A stretch of DNA of 64,000 nt from SKPT01 sp040905445 (GCA_040905445.1 JBBDRN010000034.1:1-64000), one strand, 5' to 3'; shown: positions 29,439 to 38,450, counted from the first letter of the stretch. Made by a program: numbers and translations. The notes: generated from the sequence alone by a model not told the origin.

Positions 29439-29583
29439 CGGGGGCGGAAGCATCATGGTAGAGGGGCGGGTGGGGAGCGCCAAGCCGTTTGATGGGGGGG
29501 CGGCGGTAAGCCGGCTCCTTGCTCGTGCTCGCGGACTCGCTCAGGACCGGCGGGGTGGTCGGTATTGGGGGAAGGGGTTCTCC

Positions 29584-30447
29584 ATGGTTCGGCGGCCGGC
29601 TTCGGGAAAGGCGGGTCGGTTGGCGATAGCGCTGCTGGTGCTCGCGGTCGTGTGGATGCTGCTCGCCTGGGGATGTCAGCGACAGGTGGTGTTTCCGCGC
29701 CGATTCCTGCCCCCCACGCCGGCGGAGGTGGGGCGGCTGGTCGAGGTGCTCGGCGGGGAGGTGATGACGCTGGAGACCGAGGCCGGGCCCGTCGAGGCGT
29801 TCTTCCACCCCGGGCATGGGGTGTCGCCGCGGGAGCCGGGGCCGGCCGTGGTGTTCGCGCATGGCAACGGGGAGACGATCGACGTCTGGTTCGGGGCGTT
29901 GGAGACCTACCGCGAGATGGGCGTGTCGGTGCTGCTGCCGGAGTTTCGCGGCTATGGACGCAGCGCGGGTCGGCCGAGCGAGGCGGCGATCGTGGCGGAT
30001 TTCGAGCGGTTTCATGACCTGCTCGCGGCGCGGGAGGACGTGGATTCCGAGCGGATCGTTTATCACGGGCGGAGTCTGGGCGGGGCGGTCGCGGCGGTGC
30101 TCACCGAACGCCGTCCGCCCGCGGCGCTGATCCTCGAGTCGACGTTCACCTCGACCGCCGCGATGGCGCGGCGGTACCTGGTGCCCGGGTTTCTCATCCG
30201 CGATCCGCTGCGGGCGCGGGAGGCGGTGGAGCGCTACGACGGGCCGGTGCTGGTGATGCATGGGCGCCAGGACACGATCGTGCCGCCCGGGCATGGCGAG
30301 GCGCTGGCGGAGGCGGCGGGGGTGCAGGTGGTGTGGCTGGAGATGGGGCATAATGATCCGCCCCCTCGTGAGCCGTACTGGGCCGCGATCGAGGCGTTTC
30401 TGGAAGAGGCGGGAGTTGTGCCGGCATCCAGCGAACTCGTGAGGTGA
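29584..30447 (+). CDS. Membrane-anchored alpha/beta hydrolase
   Basis: 287 residues. An N-terminal membrane segment (LAIALLVLAVVWMLLAWGC) is followed by QRQVVFPRRFLPPTP and a serine-hydrolase fold. The oxyanion region is VVFAHGNGETID, the nucleophile is in YHGRSLGGAVA, the acid in VLVMHGRQDTIVP and the histidine in EMGHNDPP. It resembles the ABHD12/13-YfhR group; the substrate is unknown. ATG 29584 has GGGAAGGGG upstream and puts the membrane segment at the N-terminus. ATG 29455 would add 43 residues without clear function. Confidence 0.82.
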   Translation: MVRRPASGKAGRLAIALLVLAVVWMLLAWGCQRQVVFPRRFLPPTPAEVGRLVEVLGGEVMTLETEAGPVEAFFHPGHGVSPREPGPAVVFAHGNGETIDVWFGALETYREMGVSVLLPEFRGYGRSAGRPSEAAIVADFERFHDLLAAREDVDSERIVYHGRSLGGAVAAVLTERRPPAALILESTFTSTAAMARRYLVPGFLIRDPLRAREAVERYDGPVLVMHGRQDTIVPPGHGEALAEAAGVQVVWLEMGHNDPPPREPYWAAIEAFLEEAGVVPASSELVR

Positions 30448-30550
30448 CGCACCGTCCCCTGGCCGCTCGCTCAAGTGAGGGGGACCAGAGGGAGCACCTT
30501 GTCGTCTTGGTCTTATGGGGGCGATGGGCGCGGGGCGTAAACGCGTTGTC

Positions 30551-30556
30551 TACAAT
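30551..30556 (+). promoter_or_regulatory. Putative -10 box (TACAAT) of tpx
   Basis: TACAAT followed by GCCGC, about 86 bases before the tpx start codon. Confidence 0.4.
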
Positions 30557-30642
30557 GCCGCTCGCGGTGGGGCAGGGGGGCGATCGGTTTTGACCGCGAT
30601 GCCATTCGAGTTCTGTTACGCCAGCCACACAGGAGCGACGCG

Positions 30643-31152
30643 ATGAGTCCAGCGACGGCCAAGTTCAAGGGCAACGAGATGACGATCCAGGGCAAGCCGC
30701 TGGAGGTCGGGCAGAAGGCGCCCGATTTCGAGTTGACGGCCACGGACCTGTCGCCGCGCCGGCTGAGCGACTACAAAGGCAAGGTCAAGATCGTCAGCGT
30801 CGTCCTGTCGCTGGACACGTCGACGTGCGACACGCAGACGCGGGCGTTCAATGAGAAGGCGTCGGGGCTGGACGATGAGGTGGTCGTGCTGACGGTGAGC
30901 GTGGACCTGCCGTTTGCGCAGAAGCGGTGGTGCGGCGCGGCGGGCGTCGACCGCGTCGAGTGCCTGTCGGACTACAAGGACCACAACTTCGGCAAGAGCT
31001 GGGGCCTGCGCGTTCAGGAACTGGGGCTGCTGGCGCGGACGGTGTTCGTCGTGGACAAGGATGACGTGATTCGGCACATCGAGCGGCCGGACGACCTGTC
31101 GCAGGAGCCCGACTACGAGCCGGTGCTCGCGGCGGCGAAGAAACTGGCGTGA
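30643..31152 (+). CDS. tpx: Thiol peroxidase, atypical 2-Cys
   Basis: Reduces alkyl and hydrogen peroxides with thioredoxin. 169 residues. The peroxidatic cysteine is C62 in LDTSTCDTQTR, with the family Thr two residues before it. The resolving cysteine is C97 in RWCGAAGVDRVECLSDYKD, the expected ~35-residue spacing. The GLRVQELGLLARTVFVVD tail is typical of Tpx. ATG 30643 is preceded by AGGAG. The gene is followed by an aldo/keto reductase, so a shared detoxification role is possible. Confidence 0.93.
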   Translation: MSPATAKFKGNEMTIQGKPLEVGQKAPDFELTATDLSPRRLSDYKGKVKIVSVVLSLDTSTCDTQTRAFNEKASGLDDEVVVLTVSVDLPFAQKRWCGAAGVDRVECLSDYKDHNFGKSWGLRVQELGLLARTVFVVDKDDVIRHIERPDDLSQEPDYEPVLAAAKKLA

Positions 31153-31154
31153 GG

Positions 31155-31190
31155 CGTGGGGAATTGGGGATCAGGGCTTGGAGGTGGGGA
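31155..31190 (+). repeat. Orphan heptad-repeat remnant
   Basis: TGGGGAATTGGGGATCAGGG resembles the GGGATCA heptads around the four-helix-bundle gene but has no partner arm or gene here. Confidence 0.4.
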
Positions 31191-31245
31191 GGATGACGGG
31201 TGGTGGGCTTCCGGGACGGCGGCGCCTATCCATGAAGGAGACATC

Positions 31246-32277
31246 ATGATAGAGGCTGATGCTTATCGTTACCTGGGGCGGACGGGGATCCGCGTGAGCC
31301 CGCTTTGCCTGGGGTGCATGATGTTCGGGGGCAAGACCGAGCCGGAGGATTCCTACGCGGTCATCGATCGCGCGATCGACGGCGGTGTCAACTTCCTCGA
31401 CACCGCCAACGTCTACGTCGGCGGGCGCAGCGAAGAGGTCACCGGCGAAGCGCTCAAGCGCAACGGCAAGCGCGAGCGCATCGTTCTGGCCACCAAGTGC
31501 CACGGCAACATGCACCGCGACGAGCCGCTCGACCCCAACAAGTGGGGCAACTCGCGGCGGCAGATCATCGAGCAGTGCGACGCGTCACTGAAGCGCTTGC
31601 AGACCGAATGGATCGACCTCTACCAGATCCATCGGCCGCATCCGGACTGCGCGATCGACGAGACGCTACGGGCCCTCGACGACCTCGTTCGGCAGGGCAA
31701 GGTGCGCTACATCGGCTGCTCGACGTTCGCTGCCTGGCAGGTCGTCGAGTCGCTGTGGGCGGCGGACCATCATCACCTCAACCGCTTCGTGACGGAGCAG
31801 CCGCCCTACAACCTGCTCGATCGCCGGATCGAGCGCGAACTGATCCCCATGGCGCAGACGTACGGGATGGGGCTGATTCCGTGGTCGCCGCTGGCGGGCG
31901 GGTTCCTGACGGGTAAGTACAAGCGCGAGGGTGGCGGGCCGAGCGATGGGCGCTACGCCGACGCGGAGCGCGGGCGCGGGCCGGCGATCCTCGGCGCCGA
32001 CCGGACGTTCGACATTGTCGAGAAGGTCGAGGCGCTGGCGGGTGAGAGGGGATGCACGCCGAGTCAGCTCGCGCTGGCGTGGTGCGTGCATCAGCCGGGG
32101 ATCACGAGCCCGATCATCGGGCCGCGGACGATGGAGCAGCTCGAGGACAACCTCGGGGCGCTGCAGGTCGAGGTGACGGAGGCGGACCGTGCGGCGCTGG
32201 ACGAGGTGTCGCTGCCGGGCGAGCACGTGGTGGGGTTCTACGACGCGAGCTTCGGGCCGCATCCGCATCGGTGCTGA
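31246..32277 (+). CDS. Aldo/keto reductase
   Basis: NADPH-dependent oxidoreductase with a TIM barrel, 343 residues. The catalytic tetrad is visible: Asp and Tyr in NFLDTANVYVGG, Lys in LATKCHG and His in LYQIHRPHP. The C-terminal cofactor site is SPIIGPRTMEQLEDNL. It is most like the YajO/Tas group; the substrate is unknown. ATG 31246 has AAGGAG five bases upstream. The gene ends just before a 166-bp inverted-repeat element. Confidence 0.92.
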   Translation: MIEADAYRYLGRTGIRVSPLCLGCMMFGGKTEPEDSYAVIDRAIDGGVNFLDTANVYVGGRSEEVTGEALKRNGKRERIVLATKCHGNMHRDEPLDPNKWGNSRRQIIEQCDASLKRLQTEWIDLYQIHRPHPDCAIDETLRALDDLVRQGKVRYIGCSTFAAWQVVESLWAADHHHLNRFVTEQPPYNLLDRRIERELIPMAQTYGMGLIPWSPLAGGFLTGKYKREGGGPSDGRYADAERGRGPAILGADRTFDIVEKVEALAGERGCTPSQLALAWCVHQPGITSPIIGPRTMEQLEDNLGALQVEVTEADRAALDEVSLPGEHVVGFYDASFGPHPHRC

Positions 32278-32299
32278 GGCGCGGCGGGGGGTCGATCAT

Positions 32300-32465
32300 A
32301 AAGCCGGGACCGGTGGTCCCGGTGAGCGCACGGGGCGGGTGCTTGCGCGGCCGTGGCCGCCGCGGGTTGGCGCGGTGGTCGCATGGGGCGTTCATTGTCG
32401 AGGGTGGCGACGCTGGTTGATCGGGTACGCGTCCTGGGGCGGCCGGGACCACCGGTCCCGGCTTT
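32300..32465. repeat. Inverted-repeat element, 23-bp perfect ends
   Basis: AAAGCCGGGACCGGTGGTCC and three more bases (32300-32322) are perfectly inverted at 32443-32465. Each arm is itself a small hairpin (GGGACCGGTGGTCCC). The interior of about 120 bases holds no gene. It fills the gap between the convergent aldo/keto reductase and pheT genes. A single related arm lies at 45170-45189. Confidence 0.85.
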
Positions 32466-32472
32466 GTAGGTG

Positions 32473-34521
32473 CTACGTGCGGAGTTCGGCGCTGATGTCG
32501 TCGGCACTTGTCAGCGCGTCGACCACCGCCTGCACCTGCGGGTCGACCTGGTCGTGGCGCAGCGTGCGATCCGGGTCGCGGAAGATCATGCGGAAGCTGA
32601 TGCTCTTGCGGCCGGCGGCGATCGGCTTGCCGCGGTACGTGTCCAGGAAGCGCACGCCTTCGAGCATGGCGGGCTTGACGCCGTCGACGACCCCGGCGAT
32701 GTCCCGCCAGCGCACCGACTCGTCGACGATGATCGACAGGTCGCGCTCGATCGCCGGGTAGCGCGGCTGCGGCGTGGCGTGGCGCGCGGGCGGGTAGAGG
32801 GCGATCAGCGCGTCGAGGTCGAGCTCGGCGGCGACGAGGGGCGTCTTGACGTCGAAGCGGTCCCGGGTGTCGTCGGCGACGACGCCGAGGCTGCCCAGCG
32901 CGTGCTCGCCGAGGCGCACCTGCCCGGCGGCGGCGAAGTTCGGCGCGTTGACGGACTCGACGTCGACGCGCTGGCGGGCGGCGGGGCCGGCGAGGTGCTC
33001 GATGAGTTCCTCGACCGCGGCGCGCAGATCCCGCAGGGCCGCCTGAGCGTCACCCGTCGCGTCGGCGAGCAGGCCCAGGCGACGGTGCTCGGTGAGTCGA
33101 CCACCCTCGCGGCGCCAGGTGGCGGCCGTCTCGAACAGCCGCAGGCCCGTGTTGCCCCGGTCCTGATTGGCCTTGCGGCAGGCGAGCAGGCTCGGCAGCA
33201 GCGACGGCCGCAGCATCGGCTCGGCCTTACGGCGCTCGTCGTCGACCATGACCGCCTCGGTGCCGTCGGTGAGGAACGCACCGCCCTGCTTGACGCTCAC
33301 GAAGCTGAACGTGATCGTCTCGTGGTAGCCATGCGCGGCCAGGACGCGGCCGAGCGTCTGCCTTGCCGCGACGTGCGGCTGGATGGGACGGGCCTGGATC
33401 TCGATCCTGTCGCGCATGGGGATGCGGCCGAGGCCGTGGAGCCGGGCGACTTCCTCGATGAGGTCGACCTCGCGCTTGAGGTCCAGCCGGTGGCTGGGCA
33501 CGCGGCAGGCGATCTGCTCACCGTCGACGCGCGGCGACAGGCCGAGGCGATCGAGGTGATCGGCCTGGGTCTGGGGGGTCAGGTCGATGCCGAGCAGCCC
33601 GCTGCATCGCCCGGCGCGGAGGGTCAGCTCGAGCGGCTGGGGGTCATCGCGGCCGACGCGGACGACGCCCGGCGCGAGCTGGCCGCCGGCGATCTGGAGG
33701 ATGATCTGCGCGGCGCGTTGGCTTGCGCGGTCGACGCCGAGCGGGTCGACGCCGCGCTCGAAGCGGAAGCTCGAGTCGCTGGCGAGCTTCAGCGCCCGGC
33801 TGGTGGAGCGGACGGACAGCGGGTCGAAGATGGCGGACTCGATGAGGATGTCGCGCGTGTTGCCGCCGACCTCCGAGTCGAGGCCGCCCATGACGCCGGC
33901 AATGGCGACGGGACGACGGGCGTCGGCGATGACGAGCATGTCCTCGTTGAGCTCGTGGTTGGAGCCGTCGATGGCGGTGAAGCGCTCGCCGCCGCGCGCC
34001 GGGCGGACGACGATGCGGCGGTCGGCGAGGGCGGCGAGATCGAAGGCGTGCAGCGGCTGGCCAAGCTCGAAGAGGACGTAGTTGGTGGCGTCGACGACGT
34101 TGTTGACGCTGCGCAAGCCGACGGCGGCGAGTCGCTGGACGAGCCAGTCGGGGCTGGGGCCAACGCGGACGCCGGTGATGACGCGGGCGGTGTAGAGCGG
34201 GCAGAGCGTGGTGTCGGTGTTGTCGACGCTGGTCAGCGAGGCGACGTCGTCGCCGCTGCTGGCGCCGGGGTCGATGGTCGGCGGGCGGAACTGGCTGCGC
34301 GAGGCGGCGGCGAGCTCGCGCGCGAGGCCGACGTGGCTGAGGCAGTCGCCGCGGTTGCTGGTGACCTCGACTTCGAGGATCGTTTCGGTCGAGCCATCGG
34401 GGAGGGCGACATCTTCGCGCCCGTCGATGGGAAAGCCGACGGCGGTGAGCAACTGCTCGGCGGCGTCAAGCTCGCAGGGGCGGTCGAGGTAGTCGTTGAG
34501 CCAGGCAATGCTGGTTTTCAT
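32473..34521 (-). CDS. pheT: Phenylalanine--tRNA ligase beta subunit, short form
   Basis: Beta subunit of the alpha2-beta2 PheRS. 682 residues against about 800 for the usual bacterial form. It starts MKTSIAWLNDYLDRPCELD and passes directly to ILEVEVTSNRGDCLSHVGLA, so the EMAP-type tRNA-binding OB-fold normally inserted there is missing. The B3/B4 editing region (VVDATNYVLFELGQPLHAFD), B5 (FRFERGVDP, RVPSHRLDLKREVDLIEEVA) and the C-terminal anticodon-binding domain (YPAIERDLSIIVDE, KSISFRMIFRDPDRTL) are present. pheS is not in the window. A TACCAT box lies 6 bases before ATG, suggesting a leaderless message. Confidence 0.93.
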   Translation of the reverse strand: MKTSIAWLNDYLDRPCELDAAEQLLTAVGFPIDGREDVALPDGSTETILEVEVTSNRGDCLSHVGLARELAAASRSQFRPPTIDPGASSGDDVASLTSVDNTDTTLCPLYTARVITGVRVGPSPDWLVQRLAAVGLRSVNNVVDATNYVLFELGQPLHAFDLAALADRRIVVRPARGGERFTAIDGSNHELNEDMLVIADARRPVAIAGVMGGLDSEVGGNTRDILIESAIFDPLSVRSTSRALKLASDSSFRFERGVDPLGVDRASQRAAQIILQIAGGQLAPGVVRVGRDDPQPLELTLRAGRCSGLLGIDLTPQTQADHLDRLGLSPRVDGEQIACRVPSHRLDLKREVDLIEEVARLHGLGRIPMRDRIEIQARPIQPHVAARQTLGRVLAAHGYHETITFSFVSVKQGGAFLTDGTEAVMVDDERRKAEPMLRPSLLPSLLACRKANQDRGNTGLRLFETAATWRREGGRLTEHRRLGLLADATGDAQAALRDLRAAVEELIEHLAGPAARQRVDVESVNAPNFAAAGQVRLGEHALGSLGVVADDTRDRFDVKTPLVAAELDLDALIALYPPARHATPQPRYPAIERDLSIIVDESVRWRDIAGVVDGVKPAMLEGVRFLDTYRGKPIAAGRKSISFRMIFRDPDRTLRHDQVDPQVQAVVDALTSADDISAELRT

Positions 34522-34527
34522 GCGGGG

Positions 34528-34533
34528 ATGGTA
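34528..34533 (-). promoter_or_regulatory. -10 box 6 bases from the pheT start
   Basis: TACCAT-CCCCGC-ATG on the minus strand. Transcription would start at or within a base or two of the start codon. Confidence 0.55.
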
Positions 34534-34605
34534 GCAGATGGGCGGTGGCGCCAGGCGGTGGGCGAGCGTGGCGGGTGGTGGTGTATCATGACTGTGGAGG
34601 TCGGT

Positions 34606-35136
34606 ATGGGTGCGATGCGCGACAAGGGGTGGTGTTCCGTCATCACGCGGCTGGCGCGGTGTTTCTCCGTGGTGGTGATCGCGCTGGCGACGCTGCTGGT
34701 GACGGGATGTGGGTCGACGGCCATGGACGTCGGCGAGGGGGGCTACCCGCCCGATTTCACGCTGGTGGTGACCGTCGAGGCGGAGGAGCCCGAGCAGGCG
34801 GAGGGTGATCCGCACCGGGTGCCGGCCCAGCACGTGCTGGCGTCGGACCGCGTGCTGCGCGTGGCGCTGGGGGCCGGGACGCGGCATGAGTTCTACCCGG
34901 GGCCCACGGCCACGCTCGAGCCGGCCCGGGTGGCGGCGCTGTACCGCATCGTGGAGCGCCACGGCCTGATCGACGAGCTAGGCGTCGACGAGGCGCAGCT
35001 CGAGGCCGCGGCGGTCGTCTACCACGTGACGCTGAGCATGCGCGGCCAGCGGCGGACGTATCGCACCACGCCGGAGGCGTCGCCGGGGACGCTGGCGCTG
35101 GTCGAAGCGCTGGTGGCGTTGCGCGGTGGGCGGTAG
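34606..35136 (+). CDS. Putative lipoprotein of unknown function
   Basis: 176 residues. Signal FSVVVIALATLLVTGCGST, with the lipobox VTGC placing the modified cysteine near residue 35. The remainder (DFTLVVTVEAEEPEQAEGDP, VVYHVTLSMRGQRRTYRT) looks like one small beta-rich domain; family not recognised. ATG 34606 has GGAGG five bases upstream and TATCAT at 34584-34589, giving a short leader. It is divergent from pheT. Confidence 0.7.
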   Translation: MGAMRDKGWCSVITRLARCFSVVVIALATLLVTGCGSTAMDVGEGGYPPDFTLVVTVEAEEPEQAEGDPHRVPAQHVLASDRVLRVALGAGTRHEFYPGPTATLEPARVAALYRIVERHGLIDELGVDEAQLEAAAVVYHVTLSMRGQRRTYRTTPEASPGTLALVEALVALRGGR

Positions 35137-35153
35137 GCGTTGGGGGTGAGTGG

Positions 35154-35159
35154 TATACT
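35154..35159 (+). promoter_or_regulatory. Putative -10 box (TATACT) of the ParA gene
   Basis: TATACT-GGCCC, 26 bases before the chosen GTG start. Confidence 0.5.
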
Positions 35160-35185
35160 GGCCCTTTGGTGTGCATGGAGGCGTT

Positions 35186-36094
35186 GTGGCATTGAATGAT
35201 GGGCCGATTGACAGTTCGCCCGCGGTTGGTGCGGGGGCGGGGCGGGCCGGGGTTTCCGCCGACGGCCGGGGGGGGCGTGTGATTGCGCTGATGAATCAGA
35301 AGGGCGGGGTGGGCAAGACCACGACGACGGTCAACGTCGGCGCGGCGCTGGCGCGCGGTGGGCACCGCGTGCTGCTGATCGATCTCGACCCGCAGGCCCA
35401 CCTGACGCTGCACCTCGGCGTCGAGCCGGACGAGCTGGAGCGGAGCGTCTACGACCTGCTGACCGACCCGGCGATGACGGCGGCGGAACTGGTGCATCAG
35501 CTCGAGCCGAACCTCGGGCTGCTGCCGGCGGAAGTGAACCTCGCCGGCGTCGAGAGCGAGCTGGCGGAGCAGGCCGCGGCCGGGCGGGCCCAGCGGGTGC
35601 TGGCGGACAAGACGCGCGATCTGCTCCGGCAGTTCGACTACGTGCTGCTGGACTGCCCGCCGAGCCTCGGGCTGCTGACGGTCAACGCCCTGGCGCTGGC
35701 CGACGAGGTGATCGTGCCGATGCAGGCGCACTTTCTCGCGCTGCAGGGGTTGAGCAAGCTGCTGGAGACGGTCAAGCTCGTGCGCGACGGCCTGAACCCG
35801 TCGCTGACGGTGGCGGGCGTGGTGCTGTGCATGCACGAGGCGCAGACGGTGCTGGCGGGGGAGGTGACGAGCGATCTGCGCGCGTTCTTCGAGGCCGCCC
35901 GGGACGGGGACGTGCCGTGGCGCGACGCGGTGGTGTTCGAGCCGGCGGTGCGGCGGAACATCAAGCTGGCGGAATCGCCGAGCTTCGGGCAGTCGATCTT
36001 CGGGTATGCCGGCGAGTCGAACGGCGCACGCGATTATGAGGCGCTGGCGGCATCGATCGCGCGGCGGCCGGCCGCCGCGCCGCGGGGCCCGTGA
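35186..36094 (+). CDS. ParA/Soj-family ATPase
   Basis: 302 residues. The deviant Walker A is KGGVGKTTTTVNVG, Walker A' is LLIDLDPQAHLTLHLG and Walker B is YVLLDCPPSLGLLTVNALA. These are the motifs of chromosome- or plasmid-partitioning ATPases. A Gly/Ala-rich extension of about 30 residues precedes the ATPase fold. No parB or parS-like sequence is near, so it may be an orphan ParA positioning another cargo rather than the chromosomal Soj. GTG 35186 was chosen because ATGGAGGC lies four to eleven bases upstream. Confidence 0.88.
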   Translation: MALNDGPIDSSPAVGAGAGRAGVSADGRGGRVIALMNQKGGVGKTTTTVNVGAALARGGHRVLLIDLDPQAHLTLHLGVEPDELERSVYDLLTDPAMTAAELVHQLEPNLGLLPAEVNLAGVESELAEQAAAGRAQRVLADKTRDLLRQFDYVLLDCPPSLGLLTVNALALADEVIVPMQAHFLALQGLSKLLETVKLVRDGLNPSLTVAGVVLCMHEAQTVLAGEVTSDLRAFFEAARDGDVPWRDAVVFEPAVRRNIKLAESPSFGQSIFGYAGESNGARDYEALAASIARRPAAAPRGP

Positions 36095-36149
36095 GGGTGG
36101 ACGCGCGCCCACGTGGCCGATGCTTGCGGCCGCGTCCGCGGCTCCCAGC

Positions 36150-37322
36150 TCAGTGCAGAAACAGACGCAGCCCCGTCATCGCCATGACCATCTCGTGCTC
36201 GTCGGCGGCGGCGATCACGTCCCCGTCACGCCGCGAGCCGCCCGCCTGGGCGACGTAGCCCACGCCCGAGCGCGAGGCCCGGTCGAGGTTGTCGCGGAAG
36301 GGGAAGAAGGCGTCGCTGCTCAGCGCCACCCCCTTGTAGTTGGCCAGCCACTCGGCGCGTTCCTCGGCCGTGATCGGCTCGGGGGGCTTTACGAGCTGGC
36401 CCATCAGCGCGTCGCGCTCCTGGGCGGTGAGCTCGTACCAGCGCAGCAGCGTGTCGACGATGTTGATCTTCTCCGACCGCGGGATGCCGTCCTTGAACTG
36501 CAGATCGGTGGCCTTGGGGTGCTGCGTCAGCGCCCAGCGGTCGAACTTGTCGCACGCCAGGCGCGTGCAGGCGATGCGCGACTGTTGGCCGGCCCCGATG
36601 CCGACCGCCTGGCCCTGGTAGGCAACGGCGATCGAGTTGGACTGGGTGTGCTTGAGCGTGATCGTCGCCACGAGCAGCGACTCGACGACCGCGTCGGGGA
36701 TGTCCTTGTTCTGCGTGGCGATGTTGGCCAGGAGCTTGCGGTCGATGACGGCAGTGTTGGCGTCCTGCTCGAGCGTCAGGCCGAATTCGACGCGCGCCTC
36801 GACGCCCGCGGGCTCGTAGTCGGGGTCGATCTGGAGCATGACGTAGCCGCCGGACTTTTTCGAGGCGAGGATTGCGCGGGCGTCGTCGTCATAGGCGGGC
36901 GCGATGATGCCATCGGAGACCTCCGGCTTGATCAGGTTGGCGAGGGCGGCGTCGACGCGGTCGGAGACGGCGATGAAGTCGCCGAACGACGCGACGCGAT
37001 CGGAGCTGCGGGCCTTGGCGTAGGCCGTGGCGAGCGGGGAGAGCTTGGCGTCGTCGGGAATGAAAAATGCCTGCCGAAATGCGGGGTTGAGCTCGCCGGC
37101 GACGGCGGCGCCGGCGGGCGAGACGTGCTTGAACGACGCCGCCGCGGGCTTGGCGAGCGCGTGCCTGAGCTCGCGGACGAGCTGCCAGCCGCGCAGCCCG
37201 TCGAGCAGGTTGATGAAGCTCGGCAAGCCGTTGACGACGCGCAGCGGGCCCGGGTCGGCCGGGTGCGTGACGCGCGCGAACGTCTGGTTCGGGTTCAGGC
37301 CGTACTTGAGCTTGATGTCCAT
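36150..37322 (-). CDS. purH: Stand-alone AICAR transformylase
   Basis: Transfers formyl from 10-formyl-THF to AICAR in the penultimate step of IMP synthesis. 390 residues, equal to the transformylase domain of PurH alone. It begins LKYGLNPNQTFARV, the linker motif that follows the cyclohydrolase domain in the bifunctional enzyme, and has the catalytic Lys-His in SFKHVSPAGAA. IGAGQQSRIACTRLA and SSDAFFPFRDNLD match the domain's end. The IMP cyclohydrolase domain is absent, so another gene must supply that step. ATG 37322 has CGGAGC upstream, with a TACGAT box at 37384-37389. Confidence 0.9.
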   Translation of the reverse strand: MDIKLKYGLNPNQTFARVTHPADPGPLRVVNGLPSFINLLDGLRGWQLVRELRHALAKPAAASFKHVSPAGAAVAGELNPAFRQAFFIPDDAKLSPLATAYAKARSSDRVASFGDFIAVSDRVDAALANLIKPEVSDGIIAPAYDDDARAILASKKSGGYVMLQIDPDYEPAGVEARVEFGLTLEQDANTAVIDRKLLANIATQNKDIPDAVVESLLVATITLKHTQSNSIAVAYQGQAVGIGAGQQSRIACTRLACDKFDRWALTQHPKATDLQFKDGIPRSEKINIVDTLLRWYELTAQERDALMGQLVKPPEPITAEERAEWLANYKGVALSSDAFFPFRDNLDRASRSGVGYVAQAGGSRRDGDVIAAADEHEMVMAMTGLRLFLH

Positions 37323-37457
37323 AAGTGGCGCTCCGGTGTCGTGCCGGGGCGGGCGCGTGCGTCTGCCTGGCCCCTCGCGCGGCATCGTAGCACGCGGGGC
37401 GAGCGCCGGGGGTGGGCGGGGCGGCTGAACGTGGGGAGGTGTCGCGTCGCGGGGTGA

Positions 37458-37463
37458 TATAGT
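37458..37463 (+). promoter_or_regulatory. -10 box 6 bases from the HAD phosphatase start
   Basis: TATAGT-TGGGCC-ATG, consistent with a leaderless transcript. No Shine-Dalgarno sequence is present. Confidence 0.55.
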
Positions 37464-37469
37464 TGGGCC

Positions 37470-38321
37470 ATGCAGTATCGGATGATCGGGATCGACCTCG
37501 ACGGGACGCTGCTCGACGCGCGGGGGCAGATCAGTGATGCGAACCGGGCGGCGATCGGCGCGGCGATCGAGGCGGGCGCCGCCGTGATCCCCTGCACCGG
37601 CCGCGGCTGGCGCGAAGCCGTGACGCTGCTCAGGCCCGTCGAGGGGCTGGAACTGGGCGTGTTCGTGACCGGCGCGTCGATCACGCAGATCGCCAGCGGG
37701 CGGAGCGTCGACCTGTCGGTGATCGAGCCGCACCTGGCCTACGACCTCGTCGAGCACCTGCGGTCCGGGCCGGAGGCGGTGCTCGTCTTCCGAGAGGCGG
37801 AACTGGCGGGCCATGACTACCTTGTGACCGGCGAGGGCACGCTCAACGCGCAGACCGAGTGGTGGTTCCAGTACACCGGCGCAACGGTGCACTTTCAGCG
37901 CGACGTCACGGCCGACGACCTGCACCACACGCTGCGCGTGGGCGTGGTGACCGATGCGGTGCACATGCCGGTCCTGCAGCGGGAACTGGAGGCGCGCTTC
38001 GGCGACCGCGTGCTGATGCACCATTTCTCGACGATCGTGCATCCGGAGCAGGCGGTGCACGTGCTGGAGATCTTCGCCGCGGGGGTCGACAAGTGGCGCG
38101 GGCTGTCGTGGGTCGCGCAGCAACGCCACATCGAGGCGAGCGAGATCGCGACGATCGGCGACGAGATCAACGACCTGCCGATGCTTGCGGCGGCGGGCTG
38201 CGGCGTGGCGATGGGCAACGCGATCGAGCCCGCCAAGGCACGGGCGCGGCGGGTGACGCGGGCCAACGACGAGGATGGCGTGGCGTACGCGATCGAGCAG
38301 ATGCTGGGCGGAGCGTGGTAG
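37470..38321 (+). CDS. HAD-superfamily Cof-type phosphatase
   Basis: 283 residues. Motif I is DLDGTLL at residues 9-15, the catalytic nucleophile being the first Asp. Motif II is in IPCTGRG, motif III Lys in VDKWRGLSWVA and motif IV is IGDEINDLPML. The large C2B cap identifies the Cof/YbiV group, which dephosphorylates sugar phosphates and related compounds. The ATG lies 6 bases after a TATAGT box with no Shine-Dalgarno sequence. Confidence 0.9.
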   Translation: MQYRMIGIDLDGTLLDARGQISDANRAAIGAAIEAGAAVIPCTGRGWREAVTLLRPVEGLELGVFVTGASITQIASGRSVDLSVIEPHLAYDLVEHLRSGPEAVLVFREAELAGHDYLVTGEGTLNAQTEWWFQYTGATVHFQRDVTADDLHHTLRVGVVTDAVHMPVLQRELEARFGDRVLMHHFSTIVHPEQAVHVLEIFAAGVDKWRGLSWVAQQRHIEASEIATIGDEINDLPMLAAAGCGVAMGNAIEPAKARARRVTRANDEDGVAYAIEQMLGGAW

Positions 38322-38450
38322 TGGGAGCGGGGGCCGGGGGAAGGGAGCAGGGCGTTTAAGGTGGTTGTGATTTTTTGCGGAAGCGAGGAGGGGGGAAAAT
38401 TTCCTGCTTTCGGGTGGGGGTTGGCCCTCGCGGCGGTGGGGGATTGCCGG

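Noticed and set aside
35186..36094. Chromosomal parAB locus and replication origin
   Set aside because: No parB, gidB, dnaA or DnaA-box cluster is near; the ATPase is better called an orphan ParA.
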